NCBI GenBank assembly: GCA_013360695.1
Contig: JABWBC010000006.1
Span: forward strand, 1-52,496
Direction: 5' to 3'
DNA: 52,496 nucleotides
Source of the DNA: Phycisphaerales bacterium
GTDB taxonomy: Bacteria > Planctomycetota > Phycisphaerae > Phycisphaerales > UBA1924
Positions 16,831 to 24,744 of the stretch are shown in pieces (positions within the stretch are counted from its first letter, which is position 1; the number at the start of each line of letters is the position of its first letter). The notes beneath the pieces are model-generated. The model did no database searches and was not told the DNA's origin. It saw only the letters and a program-made list of their open reading frames with translations. Made by a program: the position numbers and the translations under genes.

Positions 16831-17211
16831 GTGGGCGATCTGCTCGAACAGGGCTCGGCGTTCCTGGAAGACCAGCGGCACCGGCACATGAGCCGCACCG
16901 TGGTCTACCTGCGCGGCACCGAGGCGAAGGAAGTCCAGGCCACGGTTGGGAAGACTGTTTTCGAGCAGGCGGACGAGGCGGGGCTGATCCACCGCACCGA
17001 ATCACGGGACTTCCTGGTTCGGACGGTGGACCTCGACCTTGGTTCCGGCCCCATCCTCCCGCGGGCCGGGGACCAGGTGCGTGAGACGGTGGGAACGAGC
17101 GTGTTTGTGTATGAGGTCAATGCCCCGGGCGGGCAACCTCCGTTTCGGTACAGCGACCCGTACCGCATGGCACTTCGGATTCACACCAAGCACATCGGCA
17201 CGGAGACGTGA
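16831..17211 (+). CDS. Head-tail joining protein (probable)
   Basis: This 126-residue protein begins at a GTG with AGGAG about 6 bases upstream. Its sequence (SRTVVYLRGTEAKEVQATVG... DFLVRTVDLDLG... YRMALRIHTKHIG) is beta-rich and of the size of head-tail stopper or adaptor proteins. It lies between decoration and tail-terminator genes, where such proteins are encoded. I see no diagnostic motif, so the assignment rests on order and size. Confidence 0.6.
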   Translation: MGDLLEQGSAFLEDQRHRHMSRTVVYLRGTEAKEVQATVGKTVFEQADEAGLIHRTESRDFLVRTVDLDLGSGPILPRAGDQVRETVGTSVFVYEVNAPGGQPPFRYSDPYRMALRIHTKHIGTET

Positions 17212-17477
17212 TGAGCGACCCCCGCAACGGCAATGGACAGAACGGAACGAAGGCCCGCTGGGCCGGCGTGCTCGTCACCATGATCCTCGCCGCCGGCGCG
17301 ATGACCATCCAGTGGGGCGTCGTGACCACCAAGCTCCAGCAGCTCGAAAAGCGGATGGACGAGTTCATCGGCGAGGCCCGGTCCATCCGCACCGAGTACC
17401 AGGCGATGGAACGGCGCGTCTCGTACCTGGAAGGCAAGGTCGCTGGGTTCGCGGCGGGGAAGGGGGGTGCCCCCTGA
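17211..17477 (+). CDS. Small single-span membrane protein
   Basis: This 88-residue protein has a polar N-terminus, one hydrophobic span (about residues 17-38, AGVLVTMILAAGAMTIQWGVV) and a charged, coiled-coil-like tail (TTKLQQLEKRMDEFIGEARS; RVSYLEGKVAG). That layout is seen in phage holin-like or spanin-like proteins and in small membrane anchors. ATG 17211 overlaps the previous stop; a GTG three bases earlier is possible. No endolysin is adjacent, so holin function is only a possibility. Confidence 0.55.
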   Translation: MSDPRNGNGQNGTKARWAGVLVTMILAAGAMTIQWGVVTTKLQQLEKRMDEFIGEARSIRTEYQAMERRVSYLEGKVAGFAAGKGGAP

Positions 17478-17896
17478 GCACGATTCTCGCCATCGCCGAC
17501 GCCCTGGCCGCGCACATCAACGCCGGCACGTTCAGCCAGCCCGTAAGCGCGGTGCGGATGTTCCAGCCCGCGTTCACGCTCGAGGATCTCAAGGAACTCC
17601 GCGTGTCCGTGGTCCCCCGGACCACCGGCATCACGGCGGCGTCCCGCGACAGCAGCACGTTCGAGTGCATCATCGACGTGGGCGTCCAGAAGAAGGTGGC
17701 GGATGAGGCGGAGATTGACGGGTTGCTTGATCTTGTCGAAGAGCTCGCGGACCACATCCGGCTCAAGCGACTACCGGATGCAACAGATGCGGCGTGGGTC
17801 GGGATTGCCCACGAACCCGTGGTGTCGAGCGAGGCTCTGGAGCAGCACCGCGCGTTCACGAGCGTCCTGAGCGTCACCTACCGGGTGCGGAGGTAG
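17474..17896 (+). CDS. Tail terminator-like protein
   Basis: This 140-residue protein begins ILAIADALAAHINAG, contains ELRVSVVPRTTGITAASR and FECIIDVGVQKKV, and ends TSVLSVTYRVRR, the general pattern of phage tail terminator or completion proteins that cap the tail tube. The only start that keeps the conserved N-terminus is a rare CTG at 17474, whose CTGA overlaps the stop of the preceding gene; no ATG, GTG or TTG fits. Translation may depend on coupling. Confidence 0.6.
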   Translation: MSTILAIADALAAHINAGTFSQPVSAVRMFQPAFTLEDLKELRVSVVPRTTGITAASRDSSTFECIIDVGVQKKVADEAEIDGLLDLVEELADHIRLKRLPDATDAAWVGIAHEPVVSSEALEQHRAFTSVLSVTYRVRR

Positions 17897-17898
17897 CG

Positions 17899-18156
17899 AT
17901 GCGGAACTTCGTCCTGTTGAAAATCGACCTCACCGACGAGTTCAAGCCCGTCACCGAGAACCGCCTGATCGCCACGTTCACACTCGTTGCCTCCGGCAAG
18001 AACACCGAGGACGCGTTTCTAACAGACGGCAAGGGCGCGGAGGTTGAACTGCCCTTGGGCACACGGTTCGAGTTCGAGCGCGTGGACCTGTCGGAACTGC
18101 TGGTGAAGGGCAAGACCGGGGAAGTGCTGTTCGTGGTCGGTCACACGTCGGGTTGA
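17899..18156 (+). CDS. Small phage structural protein (hypothetical)
   Basis: This 85-residue protein is entirely strand-like (FVLLKIDLTDEFKPVTENRL; EVLFVVGHTSG) and sits between tail terminator and tail tube genes. The ATG at 17899 follows GGAGG by 5 bases; the GGAGG lies within the end of the previous gene, indicating coupling. No family is recognised. Confidence 0.6.
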   Translation: MRNFVLLKIDLTDEFKPVTENRLIATFTLVASGKNTEDAFLTDGKGAEVELPLGTRFEFERVDLSELLVKGKTGEVLFVVGHTSG

Positions 18157-18176
18157 GCGGCAGAAGGAGATGATCG

Positions 18177-18605
18177 ATGGCCATCAAGCTGGGCATGGAA
18201 GCGAAGCTGCTGTTCAAGGTCGGCGGCCAGGGCGGTGCGGGAGCCTGGGTCGCTCTCGGCAACACGCGCGACGTGACGCTCAACCTCGAGGCGGGCGAGG
18301 CGGACGTGACGACCCGCGCCAACGCGGGCTGGCGGGCCACCGTCGCCACGCTCAAGGAGGCGAGCGTCGAGTTCGAAATGGTCTGGGACACCGGCGACGC
18401 CGGGTTCACCGCCATCAAGAACGCGTTTTTCGGGAACGACCCGATCGGCCTCCAGGTCCTCGACGCCACCGGCGGCCAGGGACTCCAGGCCGACTTCTCC
18501 ATCACCAACTTCAGCCGCAACGAGGCCCTCGAAGAGGCCATCACCGTCTCGGTGACGGCCAAGGTCACCTACTCGACGACGGCTCCAACGTGGATCGGCG
18601 GCTAA
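18177..18605 (+). CDS. Phage tail tube protein
   Basis: This 142-residue protein has tail tube features: LGNTRDVTLNLEAGEADVTTRA, a conserved AGWRATVATLKEASVEFEMVWD, DPIGLQVLDATGGQGLQADFSI, and a closing AITVSVTAKVTYS. Hexameric rings of such a protein form the tail tube around the tape measure. AAGGAG precedes the ATG, and the tail chaperone pair follows, the usual siphovirus order. Confidence 0.78.
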   Translation: MAIKLGMEAKLLFKVGGQGGAGAWVALGNTRDVTLNLEAGEADVTTRANAGWRATVATLKEASVEFEMVWDTGDAGFTAIKNAFFGNDPIGLQVLDATGGQGLQADFSITNFSRNEALEEAITVSVTAKVTYSTTAPTWIGG

Positions 18606-18662
18606 CGCGCGGGGCGCGACCGCCCGAGCACAAACCAGCACCACCCCCGATCGGAGGCATCG

Positions 18663-19148
18663 ATGCGACAGTTCAAGGACAACGCGGGCCGGACCTGGAC
18701 GGTCGAGATCAACATCGCCACCCTCAAACGCGTCCGCGGGCTCGCGGGCGTGGACCTCATGCAGGTCATCGAGGGCACGCTCATCGAGAAGTTCATCCGC
18801 GACCCCGTACTCCTGTGCGATGTGGTCTACGCCATCTGCAAGCCCGAGGCCGACACCGCGACCGTCTCTGATGAGGACTTCGGTCGAGCGATGGCCGGCG
18901 ACGCCATCGAGGCGGCGACCAGCGCCGTGCTCGAGGAGCTCGTGGCTTTCTGCCCGAGCCCGAGGGACCGGGCCAACCTCGGGCGGGTGCTCCAGGCCAC
19001 GCGGAACGTGCTGGACAAGGCCCGCGACGTGGTGGAGAAACGGCTGGAGAGCGGGGAACTGGACCGACTCGCGGACCGACTGCTGCAGAATGCTGGCGCC
19101 TCGTCCACCAGTGCTCCGGCATCCTCGGAATCGATCCCGGCCCCCTGA
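18663..19148 (+). CDS. Tail assembly chaperone, upstream frame (G-like)
   Basis: This 161-residue protein begins MRQFKDNAGRTWTVEINIAT, followed by LKRVRGLAGVDLMQ, then is helical and acidic (VSDEDFGRAMAGDAIEAATSAVLEEL) and ends in an Ala/Ser/Pro tail. It lies between tail tube and tape measure, the place of lambda gpG. The -1 frame over its last ~75 bases carries protein-like sequence that runs into the next gene, so its C-terminus is likely replaced in a minority of molecules by ribosomal frameshifting. Confidence 0.75.
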   Translation: MRQFKDNAGRTWTVEINIATLKRVRGLAGVDLMQVIEGTLIEKFIRDPVLLCDVVYAICKPEADTATVSDEDFGRAMAGDAIEAATSAVLEELVAFCPSPRDRANLGRVLQATRNVLDKARDVVEKRLESGELDRLADRLLQNAGASSTSAPASSESIPAP

Positions 19149-19390
19149 CCCTCGGCGACCTGGTGGCGATGCTCGACGGCAAGCAGCGTCACGACTGGTC
19201 CATCGCCGCCAGCGTCATGTCCGTCATGGCCAACCTGCAGCGCGACCCCAAGCGATCCCGCCGACTCCACCCCAGCGACTTCGACCCTTTCTCCAAGCAC
19301 CAGCGGCCCGTCAAGGTTGACGTGTCGGTGCTCAAGGACGTGTTCATCGACGGCAAGTTCCCCTCTCACTCCAAGGAGGCTCACGGATGA
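19075..19390 (+). CDS. Tail assembly chaperone, -1 frame extension (T-like)
   Basis: In the -1 frame relative to the upstream gene the sequence reads ECWRLVHQCSGILGIDPGPL, then TLGDLVAMLDGKQRHDWSIA, before and after the upstream stop. This is typical of the T part of G/GT tail chaperones (a Trp, a GIDP turn, then TL..L..M). No ATG, GTG or TTG occurs in this frame until 19163, so initiation alone would lose the conserved start. The start given is approximate; no canonical slippery heptamer was found. The stop overlaps the next ATG (ATGA). Confidence 0.6.
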
Positions 19391-19857
19391 AGAACCTGAC
19401 GACCCGCCATTACGTCTACATCGTCGGCCTGATGCTGCTGGCCCTCGTGCTCGCATCCTGCGCCGGCTTCGACCTGGGCGACATCGTCAAGGTCAAGACC
19501 CCCAACACCATCCAGCAGACCACCGGACTTCCATCGACCCTCAGCCTCAACGAGGCCGAGGTTGAGTACCAGACCTGGTTCAACGGCACGCAGACGACCG
19601 GTGCCCAGTGGAAGAGCAACATCGAGAAGGCGGGCGAGCTGCGCGGCCTCTTCAGTCAGCTCACACTCTCCGCGCTCGACACCGTCGGGCCAACGGTCGC
19701 GGGGCTTCCCGTGCTGGGGCCGGCGCTGCCGGCGCTGACCGGCATTGTCGGCCTGTTCATCGGGGCAGGTCGGCTCCGCAAGGAGAAGGAGGCGTCCTTC
19801 AACAAGGGCCTGGAGAAGGGCCGGGACTTCACCGGCGGGATTGGGACGACGGCGTGA
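19387..19857 (+). CDS. Phage-encoded lipoprotein with C-terminal membrane span
   Basis: Residues 1-25 are a lipoprotein signal (hydrophobic IVGLMLLALVLASC, lipobox LASC with Cys25). The middle is polar (NTIQQTTGLPSTLSLNEAEV), and a second hydrophobic segment (VLGPALPALTGIVGLFIGAG) precedes a Lys/Glu-rich tail. A lipidated protein with a second span in a phage tail module may act in lysis (spanin-like), superinfection exclusion or adsorption. It overlaps the chaperone stop (ATGA) and the next start (GTGA). Confidence 0.65.
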   Translation: MKNLTTRHYVYIVGLMLLALVLASCAGFDLGDIVKVKTPNTIQQTTGLPSTLSLNEAEVEYQTWFNGTQTTGAQWKSNIEKAGELRGLFSQLTLSALDTVGPTVAGLPVLGPALPALTGIVGLFIGAGRLRKEKEASFNKGLEKGRDFTGGIGTTA

Positions 19858-20294
19858 TCACCATGCGGATCAAGGACGTGTTCTTCGATCGCCATGTCGT
19901 GATGGCGGCGGTGGACAACGCCAAGCGGAAGGTGCTCTCCAAGGCCGGCGCGTTCATCCGCACGGCAGCGAAGACCAGCATCCGCAAGCGGAAGAAGTCC
20001 GCACCTCCGGAATCACCGCCGCACTCGCACGAAGGGAGCCTGCGGCGGCTGATCCTTTTTGGGTACGACAAAGCCGCCGACTCCGTGGTCGTCGGCCCCG
20101 TGGGTTTCAAGAAAAGCACCGCGCCCAATGTCTTGGAGTACGGCGGGGACACCGTCGTGCTCTCGCGGCGGGGCGGGCGCCTGACATCACGGAAAGTGAA
20201 GATCGCGCCGCGGCCGTACATGGCCCCGGCGCTCGAGAAGGAGCGGCCCAAGCTCCCGCTTCTTTGGAAGAACTCGATCAAAAAGGGTAACTGA
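19854..20294 (+). CDS. HK97 gp10-like minor structural protein
   Basis: This 146-residue basic protein (FDRHVVMAAVDNAKRKVLSK...RKRKKSAPPESPPHSHEGSL...PRPYMAPALEKERPKLP) has features of the HK97 gp10-like/minor tail family: an N-terminal amphipathic helix, a mid-region marking the loss of the first methionine domain, and a 'RPYMAPAL' C-terminal motif. In HK97-like phages this gene usually lies before the tail tube; here it lies after the chaperones, just before the tape measure. GTG 19854 overlaps the preceding stop; ATG 19863 is an alternative. Confidence 0.62.
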   Translation: MITMRIKDVFFDRHVVMAAVDNAKRKVLSKAGAFIRTAAKTSIRKRKKSAPPESPPHSHEGSLRRLILFGYDKAADSVVVGPVGFKKSTAPNVLEYGGDTVVLSRRGGRLTSRKVKIAPRPYMAPALEKERPKLPLLWKNSIKKGN

Positions 20295-20296
20295 CC

Positions 20297-22291
20297 GTGG
20301 CGGACACGCGTGGCATTCGAGCCGGACGGGCCTTCGTTGAGCTGGGTGTCAGCGACAAGCTGTCGGCTGGTTTGAAGGCGGCCCAGAAGAAGCTTGAAGC
20401 CTTTGGCGCGGGTCTGCGGTCCATCGGGACCAAGATGGCGGGCATCGGCGTCGCGGCGGTGACGGCGCTGCTCGCCACGGCGAAGGCGTTCTCCGACACC
20501 GGGGACGTGCTCGACAAGATGAGCCAGCGGACCGGCGTGAGCGTCGAGGCGCTGTCGGAACTCGGGTACGCCGCGGACCTCTCGGGCACCGATCTGGAAA
20601 CGCTGGAAGCGGGCCTGCGGAACATGCAGAGGAGCCTAGTGGAGGCCGCCAAGGGATCGAAGGGGGCAAACGAGGCCCTCGGAATGCTTGGGCTTACCGT
20701 CGCCGATCTCGCAAAGTTGTCGCCCGATGAGCAGTTCAAGTTGCTCGCCGACCGCATCTCGCAGGTGCAGGACCCGGCCCTGCGGGCGGCGTTGGCACTT
20801 GAGGTGTTCGGCAAGTCCGGCACCAAGCTTTTGCCACTCATGGCCGACGGGGCGGCGGGCATCAACGAGATGCAGGAGCAGGCCCGCAAGCTCGGGCTGA
20901 CCGTGAGCACGGAGACCGCCCGAGACGCAGCCGAACTCAACGATGCCCTCGGCACGCTCTGGAAGGTGCTCAAGCAGGGCGTATTCACCATCGGCGGGGC
21001 GCTGGCACCCACGATCAAGGAACTGACCGAGCGGATCACGCGGGTGGTCGTGAGCGCCACGGCCTGGATCAAGGAGAACAAAGACCTCGTCGTGTGGGCG
21101 CTCAAGGTCGCGGCAGCGGTTGCGGTGGCGGGTGTCGCCATCATCGCCCTGGGGTACATCATCTCGGGAATCGGCGCGGCGCTGGGCCTCGTCGCCGGGA
21201 TCATCGGCGGGATCGGCACGGTCTTTGGCCTGATCGGGGCCGCCATCGGCGCGATCCTCTCGCCCGTCGGCTTGGTCATCGCGGCGATCGTGGCGCTGGG
21301 CGGCGTGCTCGTGGTCGCCACGGGCGTCGGCGGCGAGGCCCTGACTTGGCTTTGCGAACAGTTCACGGCGTTGCGGGAATGGGTCACCAAGGTCGTCGGC
21401 GGTATTGCAGACGCCCTTGCGGCCGGAGACATCGCCCTCGCAGCTGAAATCCTGTGGCTGTCGCTCAAGGTCATTTGGCAGCAGGGCGTGGCGGCGCTCA
21501 ACAAGGCGTGGCTTGGGGCGAAGGAGTTCTTCGTCTCGACGGCCTACGCGATGTGGTACGGCGCGCTGGCGGCTGCGGAGATCGTGTTCCACGCCCTCGA
21601 AGTCGGCTGGATCGAGACGGTCGCGTTCCTCTCCAAGACCTGGACCAACTTCGCCACCGGCTTCCAGATGATCTGGGAAGAGGCGTCCTCCTGGGTCGCC
21701 AAGCGAATGCTGGAGATTCAGGGGCTGTTCGACTCCGGGCTCGACGTGGACGCCGCTAAGAAGGCCGTTGACCAGCAACTGGAATCGCGGCTGGTCGAAC
21801 TGGAGAACGCGGCGCAGCAGACCGTCGCCGCCCGTGAGAAGGAGCGCGAGGCGCAGCGCAAGGATGCGGCCGCGATGCACGAGGCCACGCTCGCGGGGAT
21901 CGGCCAGGACTTCGAGGACGCCCAGAAGGCGCTCAAGGACAAGACGGAGGCGGGGCTCGCGGAGTCGCAGGCCGCCCTGGACGCGGCCAAGAAGAAGCTC
22001 GCGGACGCCATCGAACTGGCCCGCCAGAAGCGCGAGGCTGCTGACGCGGAACGCGGCCCGCGCCGCACGCCCCAGGACCTGATGTCCGAGTTCGAGGACC
22101 GGCTTTCTGGTCTCGGCGACGCCATCGGCAAGGGGATCAGCGTGCGTGGCACGTTTAACGCCCTCGCGGCGCAGGGACTCGAATCCGACGGCGGGGCAGC
22201 CGAACGCACCGCCAAGGCCACCGAGCAAACCGCCAAGCACACCAAGCGGCTTGCCGACGCCGCCCAGAACGGCGGCCTGACCTTCGCCTGA
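20297..22291 (+). CDS. Phage tail tape measure protein
   Basis: This 664-residue protein has an N-terminal tape-measure region (VELGVSDKLSAGLKAAQKKL, with DTGDVLDKMSQRTGVSVEALSELGYAADLSG), long hydrophobic Gly/Ala-rich segments in the middle (VAGVAIIALGYIISGIGAAL and following), and Glu/Lys/Ala-rich coiled coil in the C-terminal third. It sets tail length and is later ejected toward the host membrane. The start is a GTG two bases after the previous stop. At ~664 residues a rather short tail is expected (about 100 nm by the usual 0.15 nm per residue rule). Confidence 0.85.
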   Translation: MADTRGIRAGRAFVELGVSDKLSAGLKAAQKKLEAFGAGLRSIGTKMAGIGVAAVTALLATAKAFSDTGDVLDKMSQRTGVSVEALSELGYAADLSGTDLETLEAGLRNMQRSLVEAAKGSKGANEALGMLGLTVADLAKLSPDEQFKLLADRISQVQDPALRAALALEVFGKSGTKLLPLMADGAAGINEMQEQARKLGLTVSTETARDAAELNDALGTLWKVLKQGVFTIGGALAPTIKELTERITRVVVSATAWIKENKDLVVWALKVAAAVAVAGVAIIALGYIISGIGAALGLVAGIIGGIGTVFGLIGAAIGAILSPVGLVIAAIVALGGVLVVATGVGGEALTWLCEQFTALREWVTKVVGGIADALAAGDIALAAEILWLSLKVIWQQGVAALNKAWLGAKEFFVSTAYAMWYGALAAAEIVFHALEVGWIETVAFLSKTWTNFATGFQMIWEEASSWVAKRMLEIQGLFDSGLDVDAAKKAVDQQLESRLVELENAAQQTVAAREKEREAQRKDAAAMHEATLAGIGQDFEDAQKALKDKTEAGLAESQAALDAAKKKLADAIELARQKREAADAERGPRRTPQDLMSEFEDRLSGLGDAIGKGISVRGTFNALAAQGLESDGGAAERTAKATEQTAKHTKRLADAAQNGGLTFA

Positions 22292-22306
22292 AAGGAGACC
22301 CGTAGC

Positions 22307-23116
22307 GTGCCGATTGTCGTGACGGAGAAGTTCGAGAGCCGCAAGTCCACCAAGGGCGACAACCCCTCGGCGGAGTTGGTTTATTCGGTGCGCGGCACGA
22401 ATGACGACCTCGCGGCCCGCGCGCAGGCCGAGTCCACCAGCCCCGCAAACTACGACAACATGCCCCGCCAGTCCGTCTCCGTCGAGCCGGTGGGGGATGA
22501 GCTCTGGGAGGCCGTCGTCCGCTACGCCAAGAACCAGGCGGGCTCGCTCCCGGAACCTGGCGACAGCATTTTCTCGTTTGATACCGGCGGCGGCACGCAG
22601 CACATCACGCAGAGCAAGGACACAGTCTCCTCGCACGCAGCCTCGGGGACGACCGCGCCTGACTTCCAGGGCGCGATCGGTGTGACCGCCGACGGCGTCG
22701 AAGGCGTGGACATCACCGTTCCCGTCTACCAGTTCTCCGAGACGCACTACTTCCCCAACACTGCCGTCACTGCGGCGTACAAGGGAACGCTCTTCTCGCT
22801 CACGGGAAAGGTGAACACCGGGGCGTTCCGCGGGTTCGCGGCGGGCGAGGTGCTCTTCCTCGGCGCTTCGGGTTCCAGGCGCGGCACGGACCCCGACGAC
22901 GACTGGGAGATCACGTTCCGCTTCGCGGCGAGCCCCAACGCCACGGGTCTGAGCGTCGGACCCATCAACGGCATCAGCAAGAAGGGATGGGAGTACCTGT
23001 GGGTCCGCTATGCGGATCAGGAGGACACCGGCTCCCACGCGATTGTGAAGCGTCCGGTCGCGGCGTATGTCGAGCGGGTGTACGACGAGGGCGGTTTCAA
23101 CGGGCTGGGGATCTGA
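22307..23116 (+). CDS. Distal tail protein (hypothetical)
   Basis: This 269-residue beta-rich protein follows the tape measure and starts with GTG behind AAGGAGACC. It contains FESRKSTKGDNPSAELVYSV and long strand-rich stretches (GVDITVPVYQFSETHYFP; WEITFRFAASPNATGLSVG), ending GGFNGLGI. Position directly after the tape measure suggests a distal tail or baseplate hub role; no diagnostic family motif is recognised. Confidence 0.6.
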   Translation: MPIVVTEKFESRKSTKGDNPSAELVYSVRGTNDDLAARAQAESTSPANYDNMPRQSVSVEPVGDELWEAVVRYAKNQAGSLPEPGDSIFSFDTGGGTQHITQSKDTVSSHAASGTTAPDFQGAIGVTADGVEGVDITVPVYQFSETHYFPNTAVTAAYKGTLFSLTGKVNTGAFRGFAAGEVLFLGASGSRRGTDPDDDWEITFRFAASPNATGLSVGPINGISKKGWEYLWVRYADQEDTGSHAIVKRPVAAYVERVYDEGGFNGLGI

Positions 23117-23119
23117 CCC

Positions 23120-24148
23120 ATGGGCGATGCCTTCCGCAAAGTCCGTTCGGGCCAACCGCTCCGCATCCCGGCGGCGGCGTACAACGCGTTCGTGGACGCG
23201 GCGGTCGACCTGCGTCGGCGCGAGCGGGACAACTTCGCGGGGCCGCTGGTGGACGCGGCGCAGCGCGGCATCGTGCTAGTCCGCAACGATTCGGACGAGG
23301 ACATCGACCCGTACCACGCGCTGGCGATCACGGGCGTGCTGGTCGAACCCGACAGCGAGGATCAGGAACGGACCTTCCACAGCCGCACGCCCCTGACGGG
23401 CGAGATCGCCACCGAGGAGTCGCCGCCGCTGTCGTTCGTGGTCGCGCTCCAGCCGATCAAGCCCGGCAAGCTCGGGCGCTGCGTGCTCACCGGCGTCACG
23501 CCCGCCCGCGTGCTTGTCGGCAACGAACTGGACACCACTTGTGAGTTGGCCTCGGAGGAGACGGTGCTGGCCAGCACGCCGATGGGCGGCATCCCGATGC
23601 TGTGGAAAGAGGAGGGCATGGGCGAGAAGTGGGCGGTCATCGAGATGGGTCGCCCGTCCCTCGGGCGTGTCGCGGCGATCCTTGGGGTCGCACAGCCCAT
23701 CCCGACCGAGCACAATCGCTGGCGCTACCCGTGGCAGGAAGCCCGCATCGACGGTGATCCGGGCAGCGACACCTACATGCGGTACGTCTCCGTGCCAGAA
23801 GGGCTGTCGTCGCAGGCGGTAGGCGGAGGCGAAGACCCGATGCGGATGGCGATCAATCGCTTCGAGGCCCACCACATGAACGACTCGGAGCCCGGCTCCG
23901 GCTTCGGCGGCCTGCTGGGGCTCGGACCAGTCTGCGAGTTGCCGGGTGTGCTGCCCAAGTGCCCGCCAGCGCGGTCGCTCAAGCCCAAGCTCGTGCCCAT
24001 CCCCGACGGCGTGTGCGTGCAGCTCACCAGCGAGCGCGACAGCAAGGGCAAGCCGGTATGGGTCTTCGAGGCCATGAGCTTGATCGAGATCGCCGACCCT
24101 GCGGACGAGAACCGTAAGTTCAACCTCTACGTCGAGGGGGGATCATGA
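23120..24148 (+). CDS. Tail-tip structural protein (hypothetical)
   Basis: This 342-residue protein begins MGDAFRKVRSGQPLRIPAAA, followed by YNAFVDAAVDLRRRE, a start I associate with phage virion proteins of unknown role in this kind of phage. The remainder is beta-rich (GIVLVRNDSDEDIDPYHALA; RCVLTGVTPARVLVG) and has two cysteines close together near residue 275. It is three bases after the previous stop and its own stop overlaps the next start (ATGA). Confidence 0.6.
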   Translation: MGDAFRKVRSGQPLRIPAAAYNAFVDAAVDLRRRERDNFAGPLVDAAQRGIVLVRNDSDEDIDPYHALAITGVLVEPDSEDQERTFHSRTPLTGEIATEESPPLSFVVALQPIKPGKLGRCVLTGVTPARVLVGNELDTTCELASEETVLASTPMGGIPMLWKEEGMGEKWAVIEMGRPSLGRVAAILGVAQPIPTEHNRWRYPWQEARIDGDPGSDTYMRYVSVPEGLSSQAVGGGEDPMRMAINRFEAHHMNDSEPGSGFGGLLGLGPVCELPGVLPKCPPARSLKPKLVPIPDGVCVQLTSERDSKGKPVWVFEAMSLIEIADPADENRKFNLYVEGGS

Positions 24149-24744
24149 CAGCCGCGCCTCCCGCCTCCCCGCCCACGACCAGCCTTGACACCCGCCGCGA
24201 GCACGAGCGGAGCAAGTACGTTGCGCTGGCGTCTCGTGCTGGCGCTCCTGGCACAGGCTACGGCGCAACGAACCACGGCGCGGCGGCGATCCCGCTGGTA
24301 CTCAAGCACAAGCCCCGTCTCGTCGTGGACTTCGGCTGCGGCCGCAACGATTTTATCGGCGCGCTGCGCCGGCTCGGCGTCGACGGGCTGGGGATCGACT
24401 TCGCGTTCCCCGAGGCGGACATTCCGCGGGCCATGCACAAGACCGCATTGCTCGACGGCATCGCGGACGTGGTCACCAGCTTCGATGCCTTGGAGCACCT
24501 ACTCCCCGAGGACGTTGACCCCGTGCTCGCAGAAATGCGGCGCGTAGCGAAGAAGGGCGGCCGATTCGTGTTCTCGATCTGCACCCGCCCGAGCAAAACG
24601 ACGGTTGCTGGCGAGGGGCTGCACCCCACCGTGCAGCCTCTTGCGTGGTGGCTGGAGCGCATCGGGCGCGTCGGCACCGTGTCGGCTCCAAAGGCCGAGG
24701 GTCGGTACATCGTCGGTCGGTTCAGGGGGTGCGGTTGTGCGTGA
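24145..24744 (+). CDS. Class I SAM-dependent methyltransferase
   Basis: This 199-residue protein carries a Rossmann methyltransferase core: motif I VVDFGCGRNDFIGAL, an acidic residue after the second strand (GIDFAFPEAD), SFDALEHLLPEDV, and a GGRFVFSI strand. No DNA methylase signature (DPPY-type) is present, so a small molecule, glycan or protein substrate is more likely. It is translationally coupled to the tail genes on both sides and is followed by a DUF115-like protein, which suggests modification of virion glycans or host surface sugars; that is inference. Confidence 0.75.
   Translation: MTAAPPASPPTTSLDTRREHERSKYVALASRAGAPGTGYGATNHGAAAIPLVLKHKPRLVVDFGCGRNDFIGALRRLGVDGLGIDFAFPEADIPRAMHKTALLDGIADVVTSFDALEHLLPEDVDPVLAEMRRVAKKGGRFVFSICTRPSKTTVAGEGLHPTVQPLAWWLERIGRVGTVSAPKAEGRYIVGRFRGCGCA

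Noticed and set aside
20636-23155. 839-codon minus-strand frame opposite the tape measure gene
   Set aside because: It spans two well supported plus-strand genes and has no recognisable domain.
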